From: Streptomyces sp. CB01635
Lineage (GTDB): Bacteria > Actinomycetota > Actinomycetes > Streptomycetales > Streptomycetaceae
Reading direction: 5' to 3'
Length of the DNA: 64,000 nucleotides
NCBI RefSeq assembly: GCF_002803065.1
Contig: NZ_NNBL01000003.1
Span: forward strand, 827,461-891,460
Under the pieces are notes generated by a model. The model was not told the origin of the DNA and did no database searches. It worked only from the letters and a program-made list of their open reading frames with translations. This document shows positions 8,631-17,260 of this stretch, one piece after another (position 1 is the stretch's first letter; the number at the start of each line of letters is the position of its first letter). Made by a program: the position numbers and the translations under genes.

Positions 8631-8669
8631 GACTCCAGAAGCGCCGAAGGCGTCGGCGCTTCTGGAGTC
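8631..8669 (+). terminator. Strong 17-bp hairpin terminator
   Basis: Bases 8631-8647 (starting GACTCCAGAAGC) and 8653-8669 are perfectly complementary with a five-base loop. The hairpin closes the 7372-8571 transcription unit. No T-run follows, as is usual in Streptomyces. The rest of the 306-base gap up to 8877 holds only the promoter region of the next gene, with a possible -10 TAGACT at 8866-8871 just six bases before its ATG. Confidence 0.8.
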
Positions 8670-8877
8670 TCCTGGCTCTGCGCACCCCGATCTGGATGCC
8701 ACGAGGAGGCGCGCGGCGTGATCATCGTGGCGGGCCGGGCCGGGCTCGGACGCGCGGATCACCGGGATGCAGAGAAAGCTCTCACCTTCTTCACAATTTG
8801 TTGCGACGTCCACACCCGGAGTGGCGGATGTGACAGGGCTCCGACAGCCGCCCGGAGGGGAGCCGTAGACTCGAGAC

Positions 8878-9264
8878 ATGGACACCACGCGGCTCGCGCG
8901 GCTCGGCGCCGGGAAGTACTTGCTGGTCACCAGCTTCCGGAAGAACGGGAGCCCGGTGGCCACCCCCGTCTGGGTGGTCAGGGACGGGGCCGCGCTCGGC
9001 GCCTGGACCCCTGCCGACTCGTGGAAGGTCAAGCGGATCCGCAATCGCGCGGACGTCCTGGTGGGGCCGTGCGACGCGCGCGGCAACCCGACCGGCGATC
9101 AGTCGCCCGCCACGGCGGAGATCTGCTCCCCCGAGGTGACGGCCCGCTATCGCAACCTGATCGGGAGCAAGTACGGCCTGCTCGGCAAGGTGACGCTGTT
9201 CGGCAGCCGCCTGCGCCGCGGCCTCGACGGCACCGTGGGCATCCGCATCACGCTCGACGAGTGA
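8878..9264 (+). CDS. PPOX-class F420-dependent oxidoreductase
   Basis: 128 residues with the split beta-barrel pattern of the PPOX/FDOR superfamily: KYLLVTSFRKNGSPVATPVW, then WTPADSWKVKRIRNRADVLVGPCDARGNP. This version ("YLLVTSFR..G.PVATPVW...K..RIRN") is usually annotated as F420-binding in actinomycetes. Such small proteins reduce varied substrates with F420H2 or bind deazaflavin. The substrate is unknown. A TAGACT element six bases before the ATG suggests a nearly leaderless transcript. It converges on the TPR gene with only nine bases between the stops. Confidence 0.8.
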   Translation: MDTTRLARLGAGKYLLVTSFRKNGSPVATPVWVVRDGAALGAWTPADSWKVKRIRNRADVLVGPCDARGNPTGDQSPATAEICSPEVTARYRNLIGSKYGLLGKVTLFGSRLRRGLDGTVGIRITLDE

Positions 9265-9273
9265 CCGAGGCGG

Positions 9274-10320
9274 TCAGGCCGCTTCACGGCGCCCGGGCCG
9301 CAGGGCACCCGGAGCCGTCTCCGCGCGGAACGCGACCACCATCTCCCGCGCGTGCCGCAACCCGATCCGCGTGAAGTCGGCCTCGAGAACGTCGAGTTCG
9401 GCGAGTGTGTCACGCCGGTCGCGGCCCAGCCGGGAGCGCGACTTGACCAGCCCCAGCCGGCACAGCGCGACACCGCGCGGCTCGTGCAGACGGCGGAACT
9501 CGGCGAGCGTCGACGCGTAGGCGTCCCGGGCTGCCTCATAACGCCCGTCCCGGTAAAGGACGTTGGCGCGCATCTTGTGGTTGTACGCGAGCGCGCTCGC
9601 CAGATCCATCGCGCGGCAGATGCCCTCGGCTTCCGAGAGCAGGGACAACGCCCGGTCGGGTTCGCCCCGGACGGACAGCACATCGGCCACGCCGCGCAGC
9701 GACCACGCGCGGCCCCGCGCGTCGTCCGCCTCGGTGGCCACCCGGACCGACTCCTCGAACAGTTCCAGGGCCTTGGCGTGGTCGCCGGTGTTGCGGTGTA
9801 TCTGCGCGATGCCGGACATCGCCCAGACCATGTGCCGGGGTTCGCCGTGGACGCGGCCCTGTTCCAGCAGCTCCTCGTGGAGGGCGGCTACCGCCGCGTA
9901 GTCGCCCTGGATGCGTCCCGTCTCAGCCAGGCCCGCGAGCGCGTAGCCGTGGGCGAGCCGGTCGTCGCTGTGGGCGGCCAGGGTGACGGCGTGCCCGAGC
10001 AGACGCCGGGCCAGGCGCAACGAGCCGCACTGGCGGGCGAGTGTGCCGCCGTTCCACAGCGCCCAGGCCATCGCCCCCGTGTGCCCGGCGGTGCGCGCGC
10101 TGCGATAGCTGCTCCGCCACGCGTCGCCCGCTTCGCGGACGCGGCCGAGCCGCCGGTTCGCCTCGGCGAGCGCCAGTGCGGCGCGTGCCCGTTCCAGGGG
10201 GCCGGCCGCCGTGTCGAGGGACCGGCCCGCCGCCGCGCGCACATCCTCGTAGGAGGAGTTCACCCCGAGGGCCGTGCGCAACTCGCCCTGATACTCAGGG
10301 GCGAATGCCTTGCCGTACAT
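9274..10320 (-). CDS. Tetratricopeptide-repeat protein
   Basis: 348 residues built almost wholly of TPR-like helix pairs, for example ERARAALALAEANRRLGRVR, YALAGLAETGRIQGDYAAV, GIAQIHRNTGDHAKALELFE, SLRGVADVLSVRGEPDRALS and ANVLYRDGRYEAARDAYAS. There is no signal peptide or catalytic motif. TPR arrays bind peptides or proteins, and similar stand-alone TPR proteins in Streptomyces are the C-terminal type of AfsR/SARP or AAA regulators without the DNA-binding part. I see no such domain here, so the partner is unknown. Confidence 0.75.
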   Translation of the reverse strand: MYGKAFAPEYQGELRTALGVNSSYEDVRAAAGRSLDTAAGPLERARAALALAEANRRLGRVREAGDAWRSSYRSARTAGHTGAMAWALWNGGTLARQCGSLRLARRLLGHAVTLAAHSDDRLAHGYALAGLAETGRIQGDYAAVAALHEELLEQGRVHGEPRHMVWAMSGIAQIHRNTGDHAKALELFEESVRVATEADDARGRAWSLRGVADVLSVRGEPDRALSLLSEAEGICRAMDLASALAYNHKMRANVLYRDGRYEAARDAYASTLAEFRRLHEPRGVALCRLGLVKSRSRLGRDRRDTLAELDVLEADFTRIGLRHAREMVVAFRAETAPGALRPGRREAA

Positions 10321-10483
10321 GTAGCCGTGTCCCTTCGCCGGTCCCGTCGTGCCGCTGCGTTCTGATCAAGAACGTACGAGCGGCGAGGGCCTCGGCGGAT
10401 CCGTCCACGTATGTGTTGTGCCGTACGACTTGAGTGCTACCTGACGTCGGCCGGTCATCACATGGACGTACGGGAAGTACGGA

Positions 10484-10523
10484 AGGCCGCCCGTCTCCGA
10501 GGGGGTGGGGAGGCGGGCGGCCT
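10484..10523 (-). terminator. Hairpin downstream of FG-GAP gene
   Basis: AGGCCGCCCGTCTCC (10484-10498) pairs with GGAGGCGGGCGGCCT (10509-10523) across a ten-base loop, with one G-U pair. It lies 39 bases beyond the stop of the minus-strand FG-GAP gene, so it is placed as its terminator. The rest of 10321-10561 shows no gene. Confidence 0.7.
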
Positions 10524-10561
10524 GGCTTGGATGTTCCTTGCTGGTCCTACGCGTCGGCCGC

Positions 10562-12040
10562 CTACTCGTCGATCGCCGCGCCGAACATCGCGTCGGCGGA
10601 CGGTGCTCCGAGGGAGCCCGCGCCGTAGGTCCAAGAGCCGGAGGCCGTGACACCGCCGGAGCCCGCCGAGAACACCCAGACGACACCGTCGTTGGTGTTC
10701 TCGCCCGGCGCCGCGGCGAGCAGGCCGAAGCGACCGTCGCGGTTCGGGTCGGTGAGGCGGACCTGGCCGCCCCACTTGTCGCCCTTCTCGGGCGCGCCCG
10801 GCACGTTCGCCGAGTTCTGGTCCCAGGACTGCGCTCCGGTCGCGGTCAGGCCCGTCGCCGCCCCGCGCAGCACCCACACGGCGCCCGCGTCGGCGACCGT
10901 GCCGATGTCCTCGCCGGCCGCGCCGATCGCCACGTCGGCGTACCCGTCCCCGTTCGTGTCCGCGACGGACAGGTCCGTGCCCCAGCCGTCGCCGCGCTCG
11001 GCGGTGCCGGGCACGCCCGCGGAGTCCTGCGTCCACCACTGCACGTCGGACGACGGCCCCTCGGGCCCGCCGAGACGCACGCCCACCAGCCCGCCGGTCA
11101 TCGAAGCACCGCCGTCGTCGGGGGAGTTGGGCTCGCCGGTCACCAGGTCGTCGTATCCGTCGCGGTTGATGTCGCCCGAGGCCGCCACGGGTCCGCCGCG
11201 CAGATCGCGCTCGTAGGTGAGGCCGTCGGCGTGCCCGGACAGGTACGACGACCAGCCGTGTCCCGGCTCGGAGCCCGCCGTCACGCCCGAGACGACGAGG
11301 TCCGCGAAGCCGTTGTTGTCGTAGTCTCCCGTCGTCAGCGACATGGGCACGATGTCGCGCGCGTCGGCGAGTTTGGACAGGCGGCTCGTGGAGCGTCGCT
11401 CCAGTGGCGCCTTCGACGCAGGCTGGGGTGCGGAGTCGTAGGCGAAGAGCTCCAGGTCGTCACGGTCGAGGACGGCGATGACGTCGCCCGGCGTGTCGTT
11501 CGTGAAGTGCGCCGCCGTGACGCCCGTGCCGAACTTCTCGCCGGCGGTGGGTTCCTGGGTCTCCAGCCAGTCGCTTGCGGCGCCCGTGAGGCCGGCCTTG
11601 GAGCCCCACAGGATGGCCACTCCGCCCGCGTCCGCGGTCGTGCCGATGTCCTCGCCGGGGATGCCGACGACCGCGTCGTCGTAGCCGTCCCCGTCCAGAT
11701 CGCCCGTGGCCACCGCCTTCCCGAACGCGTCACCGGTCTCGGCGGCGCCGGCCACACCGGAGGTGGACTGGCTGAAGCGGGCGACATGAGTGGTTCCGAT
11801 GCCTCTCGACGACCCGTACTGCACGGTGACGAGGCCGGCGCCCTTCTTCCCGCTGACGGTCGCGCCGGGCGCGCCGACGAGGACGTCCTCGTAACCGTCG
11901 CCGTTGAAATCGCTGTTGCGGTCGCCTGCGTGCGTGCCTCCGGGGGTGCCGGCGTAGGCGGAGGGGGCGGTGGCGATGGCCGCACCGGACAGAAGGAGGA
12001 ATGACGCCGCGGCCAGGGCGGCGGAACGGTTCTTGCGCAC
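10562..12040 (-). CDS. Secreted FG-GAP / integrin-alpha-like repeat protein
   Basis: 492 residues. A signal peptide (MRKNRSAALAAASFLLLSGA with a cleavage region near APSAYA) is followed by at least six FG-GAP repeats. Each carries a calcium-loop sequence such as DFNGDGYEDVLVGAPG, DLDGDGYDDAVVGIPGED, DYDNNGFADLVV, DINRDGYDDLVTGEP and DTNGDGYADVAIGAAGED. These fold as blades of a beta-propeller that binds Ca2+. No enzyme domain is attached. Secreted FG-GAP proteins are abundant in Streptomyces, and their ligands are mostly unknown. It is divergent from the alpha-galactosidase gene. Confidence 0.88.
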   Translation of the reverse strand: MRKNRSAALAAASFLLLSGAAIATAPSAYAGTPGGTHAGDRNSDFNGDGYEDVLVGAPGATVSGKKGAGLVTVQYGSSRGIGTTHVARFSQSTSGVAGAAETGDAFGKAVATGDLDGDGYDDAVVGIPGEDIGTTADAGGVAILWGSKAGLTGAASDWLETQEPTAGEKFGTGVTAAHFTNDTPGDVIAVLDRDDLELFAYDSAPQPASKAPLERRSTSRLSKLADARDIVPMSLTTGDYDNNGFADLVVSGVTAGSEPGHGWSSYLSGHADGLTYERDLRGGPVAASGDINRDGYDDLVTGEPNSPDDGGASMTGGLVGVRLGGPEGPSSDVQWWTQDSAGVPGTAERGDGWGTDLSVADTNGDGYADVAIGAAGEDIGTVADAGAVWVLRGAATGLTATGAQSWDQNSANVPGAPEKGDKWGGQVRLTDPNRDGRFGLLAAAPGENTNDGVVWVFSAGSGGVTASGSWTYGAGSLGAPSADAMFGAAIDE

Positions 12041-12357
12041 GAGCGGCTCCTGATGAGAAGGACGACCGGGCAGCGCGGGGGTTGTCCGGAAAGGGCCCGT
12101 TCCTTGTCCGGCGCCCTGTTTGACAGTGCATGAGGGGGAAGGGTTGTGCAGGAGTTCGCCCGCGGTTCACCGACGTTCCGGGGGTCAACTGACAGGCGGC
12201 GAGGGCGTATTGGTGCACATGGCGCCAAACCGCCCCAGCAGTTGATTGTTTGTGCAAGAAATCGCCATACATCTTGCAGGAACGAGCTTCCCTCGGCACG
12301 GTGTCCCCGTCGCGTCATCCCCGGCGCGCTCGTAGACGCTCGTAGACGGGAGATCCC
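12041..12357. promoter_or_regulatory. 317-base divergent promoter region with inverted repeat
   Basis: This is the region between the FG-GAP and alpha-galactosidase starts. TGCAAGA (12253-12259) and TCTTGCA (12272-12278) form a 7-bp perfect inverted repeat spaced by 12 bases. It is AT-richer than its surroundings and suits an operator for the sugar-hydrolase gene. A tandem duplicate of CGCTCGTAGA (about 12328-12347) precedes the TTG start. No gene was found here. Which regulator binds is unknown; none is encoded next to it. Confidence 0.45.
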
Positions 12358-14592
12358 TTGTCCGGGAGAGCTCACAGAGAGCACAGATCCACACGGCGCC
12401 GCACCTCTCCGCACCCCTCGCGCCGCGGCCGGGCCCGCACCCTTCGCGCCCTGTCCGTGGCCGCCACCGCCACGGCACTCGCGCTCGGCGGCCTCGCGGG
12501 ACCGTCCGCCGCACCCGCCGCCGCGGCCACCACCCCGTACCCCAACCTCACCCCGACCCCGCCCATGGGCTGGAACAACTGGTCCTACTACGGCTGCGAC
12601 ATCAGCGAGGAAACCGTTCTCGCCAATGCCCGCGCACTCGTCTCCTCCGGCCTGGCCGCCAAGGGCTACGACACCGTCACCACCGACGACTGCTGGATGA
12701 CGCACACCCGCGCCGCCGACGGAAACCTCGTCCCCGACCCCACGCGCTTCCCGCACGGCATGGCCTACGTCGGCGAGCAACTGCATGCGATGGGACTGAA
12801 GTTCGGCATCTACGAGGACGCCGGCACGGCCACCTGCGGCGGCTACCCCGGCTCGTACGGGCACATGAAGCAGGACGCCGACCTCTTCGCCAAGTGGAAG
12901 GTCGACTATCTGAAGCTGGACGGCTGCAATGTGCCCGTTCCCACGGGCCAGAGCGCGGACGACGTCTACCACAAGCTCTACGGCGACATGAGCCAGGCGC
13001 TCCTCGACACCGGCCGGCCCATCGTCTATTCCGTCTCCGCGCCCGCCTACTTCGAGGGCGAGAAGGACTGGCACCACGTCATCTCCTGGTCCGCCGAGGT
13101 CGGCAACCTGTGGCGGGAGGGCGCCGACGTCGCCATGGAGTCGTCGTCCGCGCGGGGCAAGTGGGCCTCCATCAAGTACAACTACGCCTACAACGTGCCG
13201 CTGGCCGACCTGCAGAGCCCGGGCCGGTGGAACGACCCCGACTTCCTGCTCGCCGGGCAGTCCCGGCTCACCGGCGACGAGATCCGCAGCCAGATGTCGC
13301 TGTGGTCCGTGATGGCCGCCCCGCTCATCTCCAGCACCGACCTGACGAAGGCCTCGCCCGAGGCACTCGCCGTGCTCGGCAACAAGGACGTCATTGCCGT
13401 CGACCAGGACGCCAAGGGCCTCCAAGGTCGCATCGTCCAGCAGGGCGACGGCTACGACGTCCTGTCCAAGCCGCTCGCGAACGGCGACCGGGCCGTGGCT
13501 CTGTTCAACTCGTCCGACGAGGCGCGGACCATCACGACGACGGCCGCCAAGGCCGGGCTGCCCGCCGGATCCTCGTACCTCCTCAAGGACCTCTGGTCGA
13601 AGCGGACCACCCAGACCACCGGGACCATCGCCGCGAACGTGCCCGCCCACGCGACCGTGCTCTACCGCGTCCACGCCGGCGCCGCCCACCGCGCGCAACC
13701 CGCCACCGCGATCACCTGGACGCGGACCGGCGGCGAAGGTGCCACCTCCACCTGGAAGGTCGCGCTCGCGGACCACGGCCCGACGGGACTCACCGGCGCG
13801 CAACTGCGTATCAGCGCCCCGGAAGGCTGGCGCCTCAGCGCGTCGAAGGTGTCCCTCGGCAAGGTCAGGCCGGGCGGCTCGGCCACCGCGACCGTCACCG
13901 CGAAGGGCCCCGACGCCGAGCCCGGCACCACCGTCACGACCCTGACCGCGACGGCCCGCTATCGAGCGGGTGGCGCCGGCGAGGGTTCCGTAGCGGGACG
14001 CGCCTCGATCGTCACCGAAGTGCCCTACCCGAGCCTGGACGCGGCCTTCAACAACGTCGGCGTGACCAACGAGGGGGCGCCGCCCGCCGAGGGCAACTAC
14101 ACGACCGGCAACTTCGACGGCGGCGGCGACAGCTACTCGGCGCAGGCCCTCGCCGCAGCAGGGGTCACCCCCGGGGCAAAGGTCAGCAAGGACGGCGTGA
14201 CCTGGACGTTCCCGGCCGCCAAGCCGGGCACCCCGAACAACGTCGAACTCGCCGGCCAGTCGATCACCCTCACCGGGAGCGGCTCCAAGCTCTGGTTCCT
14301 CGGCGCGGAGGCCGGCTTCGCCTCGGGCCAGGTCAAGGTGACCTACACCGACGGCACCACGAGCACCGGCAGCCTGGGGTTCCCCAACTGGTGCTGCACG
14401 GCGGGCACGGAGTACGGCGCGACGACAGTCGCCACGTCCGACCACCGCAACACTCCGACCGGCCCCGCCAACTTCGGCACCGGCTACAAGCTGTTCGGCA
14501 ACTCGGTCCCGCTCACCGCGGGCAAGACGATCCGCACGGTCACCCTGCCCGACGCGGACGCGATCCACGTGTTCGCGATCACGGTTCAGTAG
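12358..14592 (+). CDS. Secreted alpha-galactosidase, GH27, with C-terminal NEW3 and NPCBM-like modules
   Basis: 744 residues. A long basic (Tat-like, RRGRARTLR) signal sequence runs to about residue 57, then the GH27 barrel starts PPMGWNNWSYYGC. The catalytic nucleophile is Asp188 in YLKLDGC, and the acid/base is in WNDPD (Asp293). A C-terminal beta domain follows, then an NEW3-type "alpha-galactosidase-associated" module (about 455-540) and a final carbohydrate-binding NPCBM-like module (about 560-744). It hydrolyses terminal alpha-galactose from galactomannan or raffinose-type sugars outside the cell. TTG at 12358 with GGGAGA just upstream gives the full signal peptide. No transporter or regulator adjoins it. 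Confidence 0.92.
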   Translation: MSGRAHREHRSTRRRTSPHPSRRGRARTLRALSVAATATALALGGLAGPSAAPAAAATTPYPNLTPTPPMGWNNWSYYGCDISEETVLANARALVSSGLAAKGYDTVTTDDCWMTHTRAADGNLVPDPTRFPHGMAYVGEQLHAMGLKFGIYEDAGTATCGGYPGSYGHMKQDADLFAKWKVDYLKLDGCNVPVPTGQSADDVYHKLYGDMSQALLDTGRPIVYSVSAPAYFEGEKDWHHVISWSAEVGNLWREGADVAMESSSARGKWASIKYNYAYNVPLADLQSPGRWNDPDFLLAGQSRLTGDEIRSQMSLWSVMAAPLISSTDLTKASPEALAVLGNKDVIAVDQDAKGLQGRIVQQGDGYDVLSKPLANGDRAVALFNSSDEARTITTTAAKAGLPAGSSYLLKDLWSKRTTQTTGTIAANVPAHATVLYRVHAGAAHRAQPATAITWTRTGGEGATSTWKVALADHGPTGLTGAQLRISAPEGWRLSASKVSLGKVRPGGSATATVTAKGPDAEPGTTVTTLTATARYRAGGAGEGSVAGRASIVTEVPYPSLDAAFNNVGVTNEGAPPAEGNYTTGNFDGGGDSYSAQALAAAGVTPGAKVSKDGVTWTFPAAKPGTPNNVELAGQSITLTGSGSKLWFLGAEAGFASGQVKVTYTDGTTSTGSLGFPNWCCTAGTEYGATTVATSDHRNTPTGPANFGTGYKLFGNSVPLTAGKTIRTVTLPDADAIHVFAITVQ

Positions 14593-14665
14593 ACCCGGGT
14601 GGGCCGGTGCGCCGGATGCCGTGGTCGCGGTGTCCGGCGCACCGGCGTGGACGTACGGTGACGCG

Positions 14666-15193
14666 ATGGACAGACTCCGCGAACCAGTGACGGCGATGGT
14701 CATCGCGACCGGAAGGATCGAACTCCTGCCGCTCCAGGCAGAGTTCGCCGACGAGATGGCCGTGGTGCTCGGCGACCCAGCTCTGCATGCGTTCATCGGC
14801 GGCGCACCGCTGACATCGCCGGAGCTGCGTGAACGCTACGGGCGCCTGATCGCGGGCTCCCCGGATCCGGCCGTCTCGTGGTGCAACTGGGTGGTCCGGG
14901 TCAGGGAGGAAGGGAGTCTGGCCGGGACGGTCCAGGCCACGGTCGGCCCCGGCGACGACGGGCTCGAAGCCGAGATCGCCTGGGTCGTCGGCGTGCCGTG
15001 GCAGGGCCGCGGCCTCGCCACGGAGGCGGCGCGCGGACTGGTCGACTGGCTCGGGCAGCGGCCTGTACGCACCGTCGTCGCGCACATCCACCCGGACCAC
15101 GCCGCGTCGGCGGCCGTCGCCAAGGCCTGCGGACTGGCGCCCACGGACCGGATGCACGACGGCGAGATCCGGTGGCAGCTGACCCTGGGGTGA
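14666..15193 (+). CDS. GNAT family N-acetyltransferase
   Basis: About 175 residues from ATG 14666; an in-frame GTG at 14621 is an alternative. Acceptor-side strand IELLPLQAEFADEM and the acetyl-CoA-binding A motif WVVGVPWQGRGLATEAARGL, carrying the GRGLA pyrophosphate loop, identify a RimJ-like GNAT. A late VAHIHPDHAASAAVAKACGL matches the common "heip.N.aS..va.k.GF" region. The substrate cannot be predicted. It converges on the AIM24 gene. Confidence 0.85.
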   Translation: MDRLREPVTAMVIATGRIELLPLQAEFADEMAVVLGDPALHAFIGGAPLTSPELRERYGRLIAGSPDPAVSWCNWVVRVREEGSLAGTVQATVGPGDDGLEAEIAWVVGVPWQGRGLATEAARGLVDWLGQRPVRTVVAHIHPDHAASAAVAKACGLAPTDRMHDGEIRWQLTLG

Positions 15194-15247
15194 CGGTTCA
15201 CCGGATCCCGGGGCAGCCACCTCGGAGTGCGCGGGGACCGTGCGGCG

Positions 15248-15925
15248 TCAGTGCTGCTGGGCCTTCTGCGGAGTCGCCTCGCTGGGACGCACGATGACGT
15301 ACCCCTCACCCTCCAGCTTCAGCTGGACGGCCTCGCCCGAACCGCCACGGATCATCGACCCGATGGACTGCGACCGGTGCAGCGAGGTGTGCAGATGGGC
15401 GGTCCAGCCCACGACCGCGTCCGTGTCGACGAACACCGGCTGCTGCTGCGAGACCGGGATGACCAGCGGGTTGCCCTCGCAGACGAGCCCCAGCCGGCCC
15501 TGCCCGGTGAAGACGCTGTTGAACAGCCCTCCGCCGGATATTCCCGCGCCCTTCACGGTCTTGATCTCGTACGACAGCGTGGAGTCGAAGCACAGGACGT
15601 TGCGCCCGTTGACCGTCAGGGCCTCGCCCGCTTCGACGTCGACGATGAAACAGTTCTGCGCCTCGTGCGCGAACCAGGCCTCGCCCTGTCCGCGCACCGT
15701 CATCAGGGGCAGGCCCTCGCCCGTGACCGCGCGCTTGAGCATGCCGCCCATGCCCTGGCCCTTGCGTTCGAACTGCAGGTTCCCGCGGTAGGCGATCATC
15801 GCTCCCTGGCGGGCCATCATGTCGCCGTCGACGGAGTAGCGGATCGACTTGGAGTTCTGTGCGGTCATTCCCGGTGCGGAGGCGGGCTGTACGACGTGCT
15901 CGCTGGAAAAGAGATCACCCTTCAT
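15248..15925 (-). CDS. AIM24 family protein
   Basis: 225 residues from ATG 15925 (MKGDLFSSEHVV); the frame is open upstream but this is the usual family start. The whole protein is an AIM24 (TIM-barrel-independent, beta-rich) domain, with YRGNLQFERKGQGMGGMLKR, VEAGEALTVNGRNVLCFDST and GGGLFNSVFTGQGRLGLVCEG as typical stretches. Homologues occur widely in Streptomyces as cytoplasmic or membrane-associated proteins of unproven function; the yeast namesake is mitochondrial. No operon partner is seen. Confidence 0.85.
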   Translation of the reverse strand: MKGDLFSSEHVVQPASAPGMTAQNSKSIRYSVDGDMMARQGAMIAYRGNLQFERKGQGMGGMLKRAVTGEGLPLMTVRGQGEAWFAHEAQNCFIVDVEAGEALTVNGRNVLCFDSTLSYEIKTVKGAGISGGGLFNSVFTGQGRLGLVCEGNPLVIPVSQQQPVFVDTDAVVGWTAHLHTSLHRSQSIGSMIRGGSGEAVQLKLEGEGYVIVRPSEATPQKAQQH

Positions 15926-16027
15926 GCGGGCATCTTGTCCCGGACGGGTCCGTTCCGCCAAGGTCGGGCGGTGTACCGGCCGGAATCCGACCAGTGGCGG
16001 GGCGGCGGTCGGGGCACAACTCGCTTG

Positions 16028-16612
16028 TCAGGCGCGGGTCTTCGCCAGGAGTTCGGTGATCTCCTCGGACGTGCCGGTCTCGCCGAGGCGTGGGAAGATC
16101 CGCTCGATGCTGTTGCGGTGCGCCTCGACATCCAGGTCCGTCATCGCGTCGGTGGCCAGGGTGACGTGGTAGCCGTGCTCGTGGGCGGCGCGGGCCGTGG
16201 ACTCGACGCCGATGCTGGTGGCGACGCCGGTCAGCACGACCTGCGTGATGCCGCGGCGGCGTAGCTGGAGGTCCAGGTCCGTGCCGAAGAAGGCGCCCCA
16301 GTTGCGCTTGGTGACCGTGATGTCCTCGGGGTGGCCGGACAGTTCGTCCACGATGACGTCCCAGCCCTCGGGCCGGGCGCCGGTGCGGCCCTGAGTCTCG
16401 TTGCGCCCCGGCACGGCGTCCGCTCCGTCGGGGGCGGCGCTGACGCGCACGAGGACGACCGGCAGGCCGTGTGCGCGGAAGGCATCGGCCAACTCGACCG
16501 AGCGGGCGACGACTTCGGGGCCGCTGTACGGAGTCGTGGGTGTGCCGACAATGCCGTTCTGAAGATCGACGACAACGAGAGCGGTGCGCTCGTCGAGGGT
16601 GGTGAGAGCCAT
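16028..16612 (-). CDS. Isochorismatase-like hydrolase lacking the catalytic cysteine
   Basis: 194 residues with the cysteine-hydrolase fold. The catalytic Asp (VVVDLQNGIV, Asp16) and Lys (VTKRNWGAFFGTDLD) are present. The nucleophile position in the GVATSIGVESTARAA loop, where GVATxxCV is expected, is glycine. Loss of Cys with retention of Asp/Lys is known in isochorismatases such as PhzD, which hydrolyse vinyl ethers, so it may be a true isochorismatase-type enzyme rather than a nicotinamidase/amidase. It lies 46 bases downstream of the marR gene on the same strand and is probably co-transcribed with it. Confidence 0.85.
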   Translation of the reverse strand: MALTTLDERTALVVVDLQNGIVGTPTTPYSGPEVVARSVELADAFRAHGLPVVLVRVSAAPDGADAVPGRNETQGRTGARPEGWDVIVDELSGHPEDITVTKRNWGAFFGTDLDLQLRRRGITQVVLTGVATSIGVESTARAAHEHGYHVTLATDAMTDLDVEAHRNSIERIFPRLGETGTSEEITELLAKTRA

Positions 16613-16658
16613 GGGCCGGCCTTTCGGGGTGGATCGATCGATTTTTGGGGGGCTCCGG

Positions 16659-17123
16659 TCAGGCTTCTGTGAGCCGCTCCAGGAGGGTCAGTGCGGTGAC
16701 GATGGTCCGGCGTTCCTCTTCCGAGTAGCCGTCCTGGAAGGTGCGGGCCAGCCATTCCCCGCGGGCCTGGCGGGTGCCCTCCGCGCTCTCGCGGCCGGCG
16801 TCGGTGAGGGTGACCAGCTGGCGGCGGCCGTCCTCGGGGTCGGGCCTGCGCTCGATCAGCCCGCGCTGGTCGAGCGCGGCGAGCGTGGCGGCCATCGACT
16901 GCGGCCGAACGCCCTCGGCGGCGGCGAGACCGCTGGCCGTGGCGGCCTCCGCCTTGCTGAGCCGGTTGAGTGCGGAGACCTGGGACGGGGTGAGGTCCTG
17001 GCTGTCGGAGACCTCGCGGAGCCGGCGCCGAAGGCGGCTGAACATCACGCGGAGTTCCCGCGCGGCACGGTCCGCGGATTCTGAGATGACCTCGGCGTGG
17101 TCGATGCCCTCGGCGTTGTTCAT
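16659..17123 (-). CDS. MarR family transcriptional regulator
   Basis: 154 residues with the winged helix of MarR: LTPSQVSALNRLSKAEAATA, GLAAAEGVRPQSMAATLAAL, and the wing DQRGLIERRPDPEDGRRQLV. It is the first gene of a probable two-gene unit with the isochorismatase-like enzyme. A 15-bp inverted repeat lies 17 bases upstream of its start, so autoregulation and control of the hydrolase are likely. MarR ligands are usually small phenolic or aromatic molecules, which would fit an isochorismate-like or aromatic substrate, but this is inference. Confidence 0.88.
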   Translation of the reverse strand: MNNAEGIDHAEVISESADRAARELRVMFSRLRRRLREVSDSQDLTPSQVSALNRLSKAEAATASGLAAAEGVRPQSMAATLAALDQRGLIERRPDPEDGRRQLVTLTDAGRESAEGTRQARGEWLARTFQDGYSEEERRTIVTALTLLERLTEA

Positions 17124-17139
17124 GCGTCCACGCTAAAAC

Positions 17140-17171
17140 CTTCAGCCCAGACTGTCCAGTCTGAGCTGAAG
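17140..17171. promoter_or_regulatory. 15-nt inverted repeat, likely MarR operator
   Basis: CTTCAGCCCAGACTG (17140-17154) and CAGTCTGAGCTGAAG (17157-17171) are inverted copies with one mismatch and only two bases between them. The site is directly upstream of the marR start codon at 17123. A long, tightly spaced dyad at this position is typical of MarR autoregulation. A terminator role for the upstream protease gene is possible but that gene ends at 17261, so an operator is preferred. Confidence 0.7.
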
Positions 17172-17260
17172 GCCTGGCGGGGTGGGGGGCGACGCTACGT
17201 CTCCTGCGCTGAGGCCGCCGCTCTGAAGGACTGCCACGCACAGCCGCACAGTCGAATCAC

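Noticed and set aside
11335-14796. 1153-codon antisense open frame across FG-GAP and alpha-galactosidase genes
   Set aside because: Long because of GC-rich third positions; covers two real genes in other frames; no recognisable domain.
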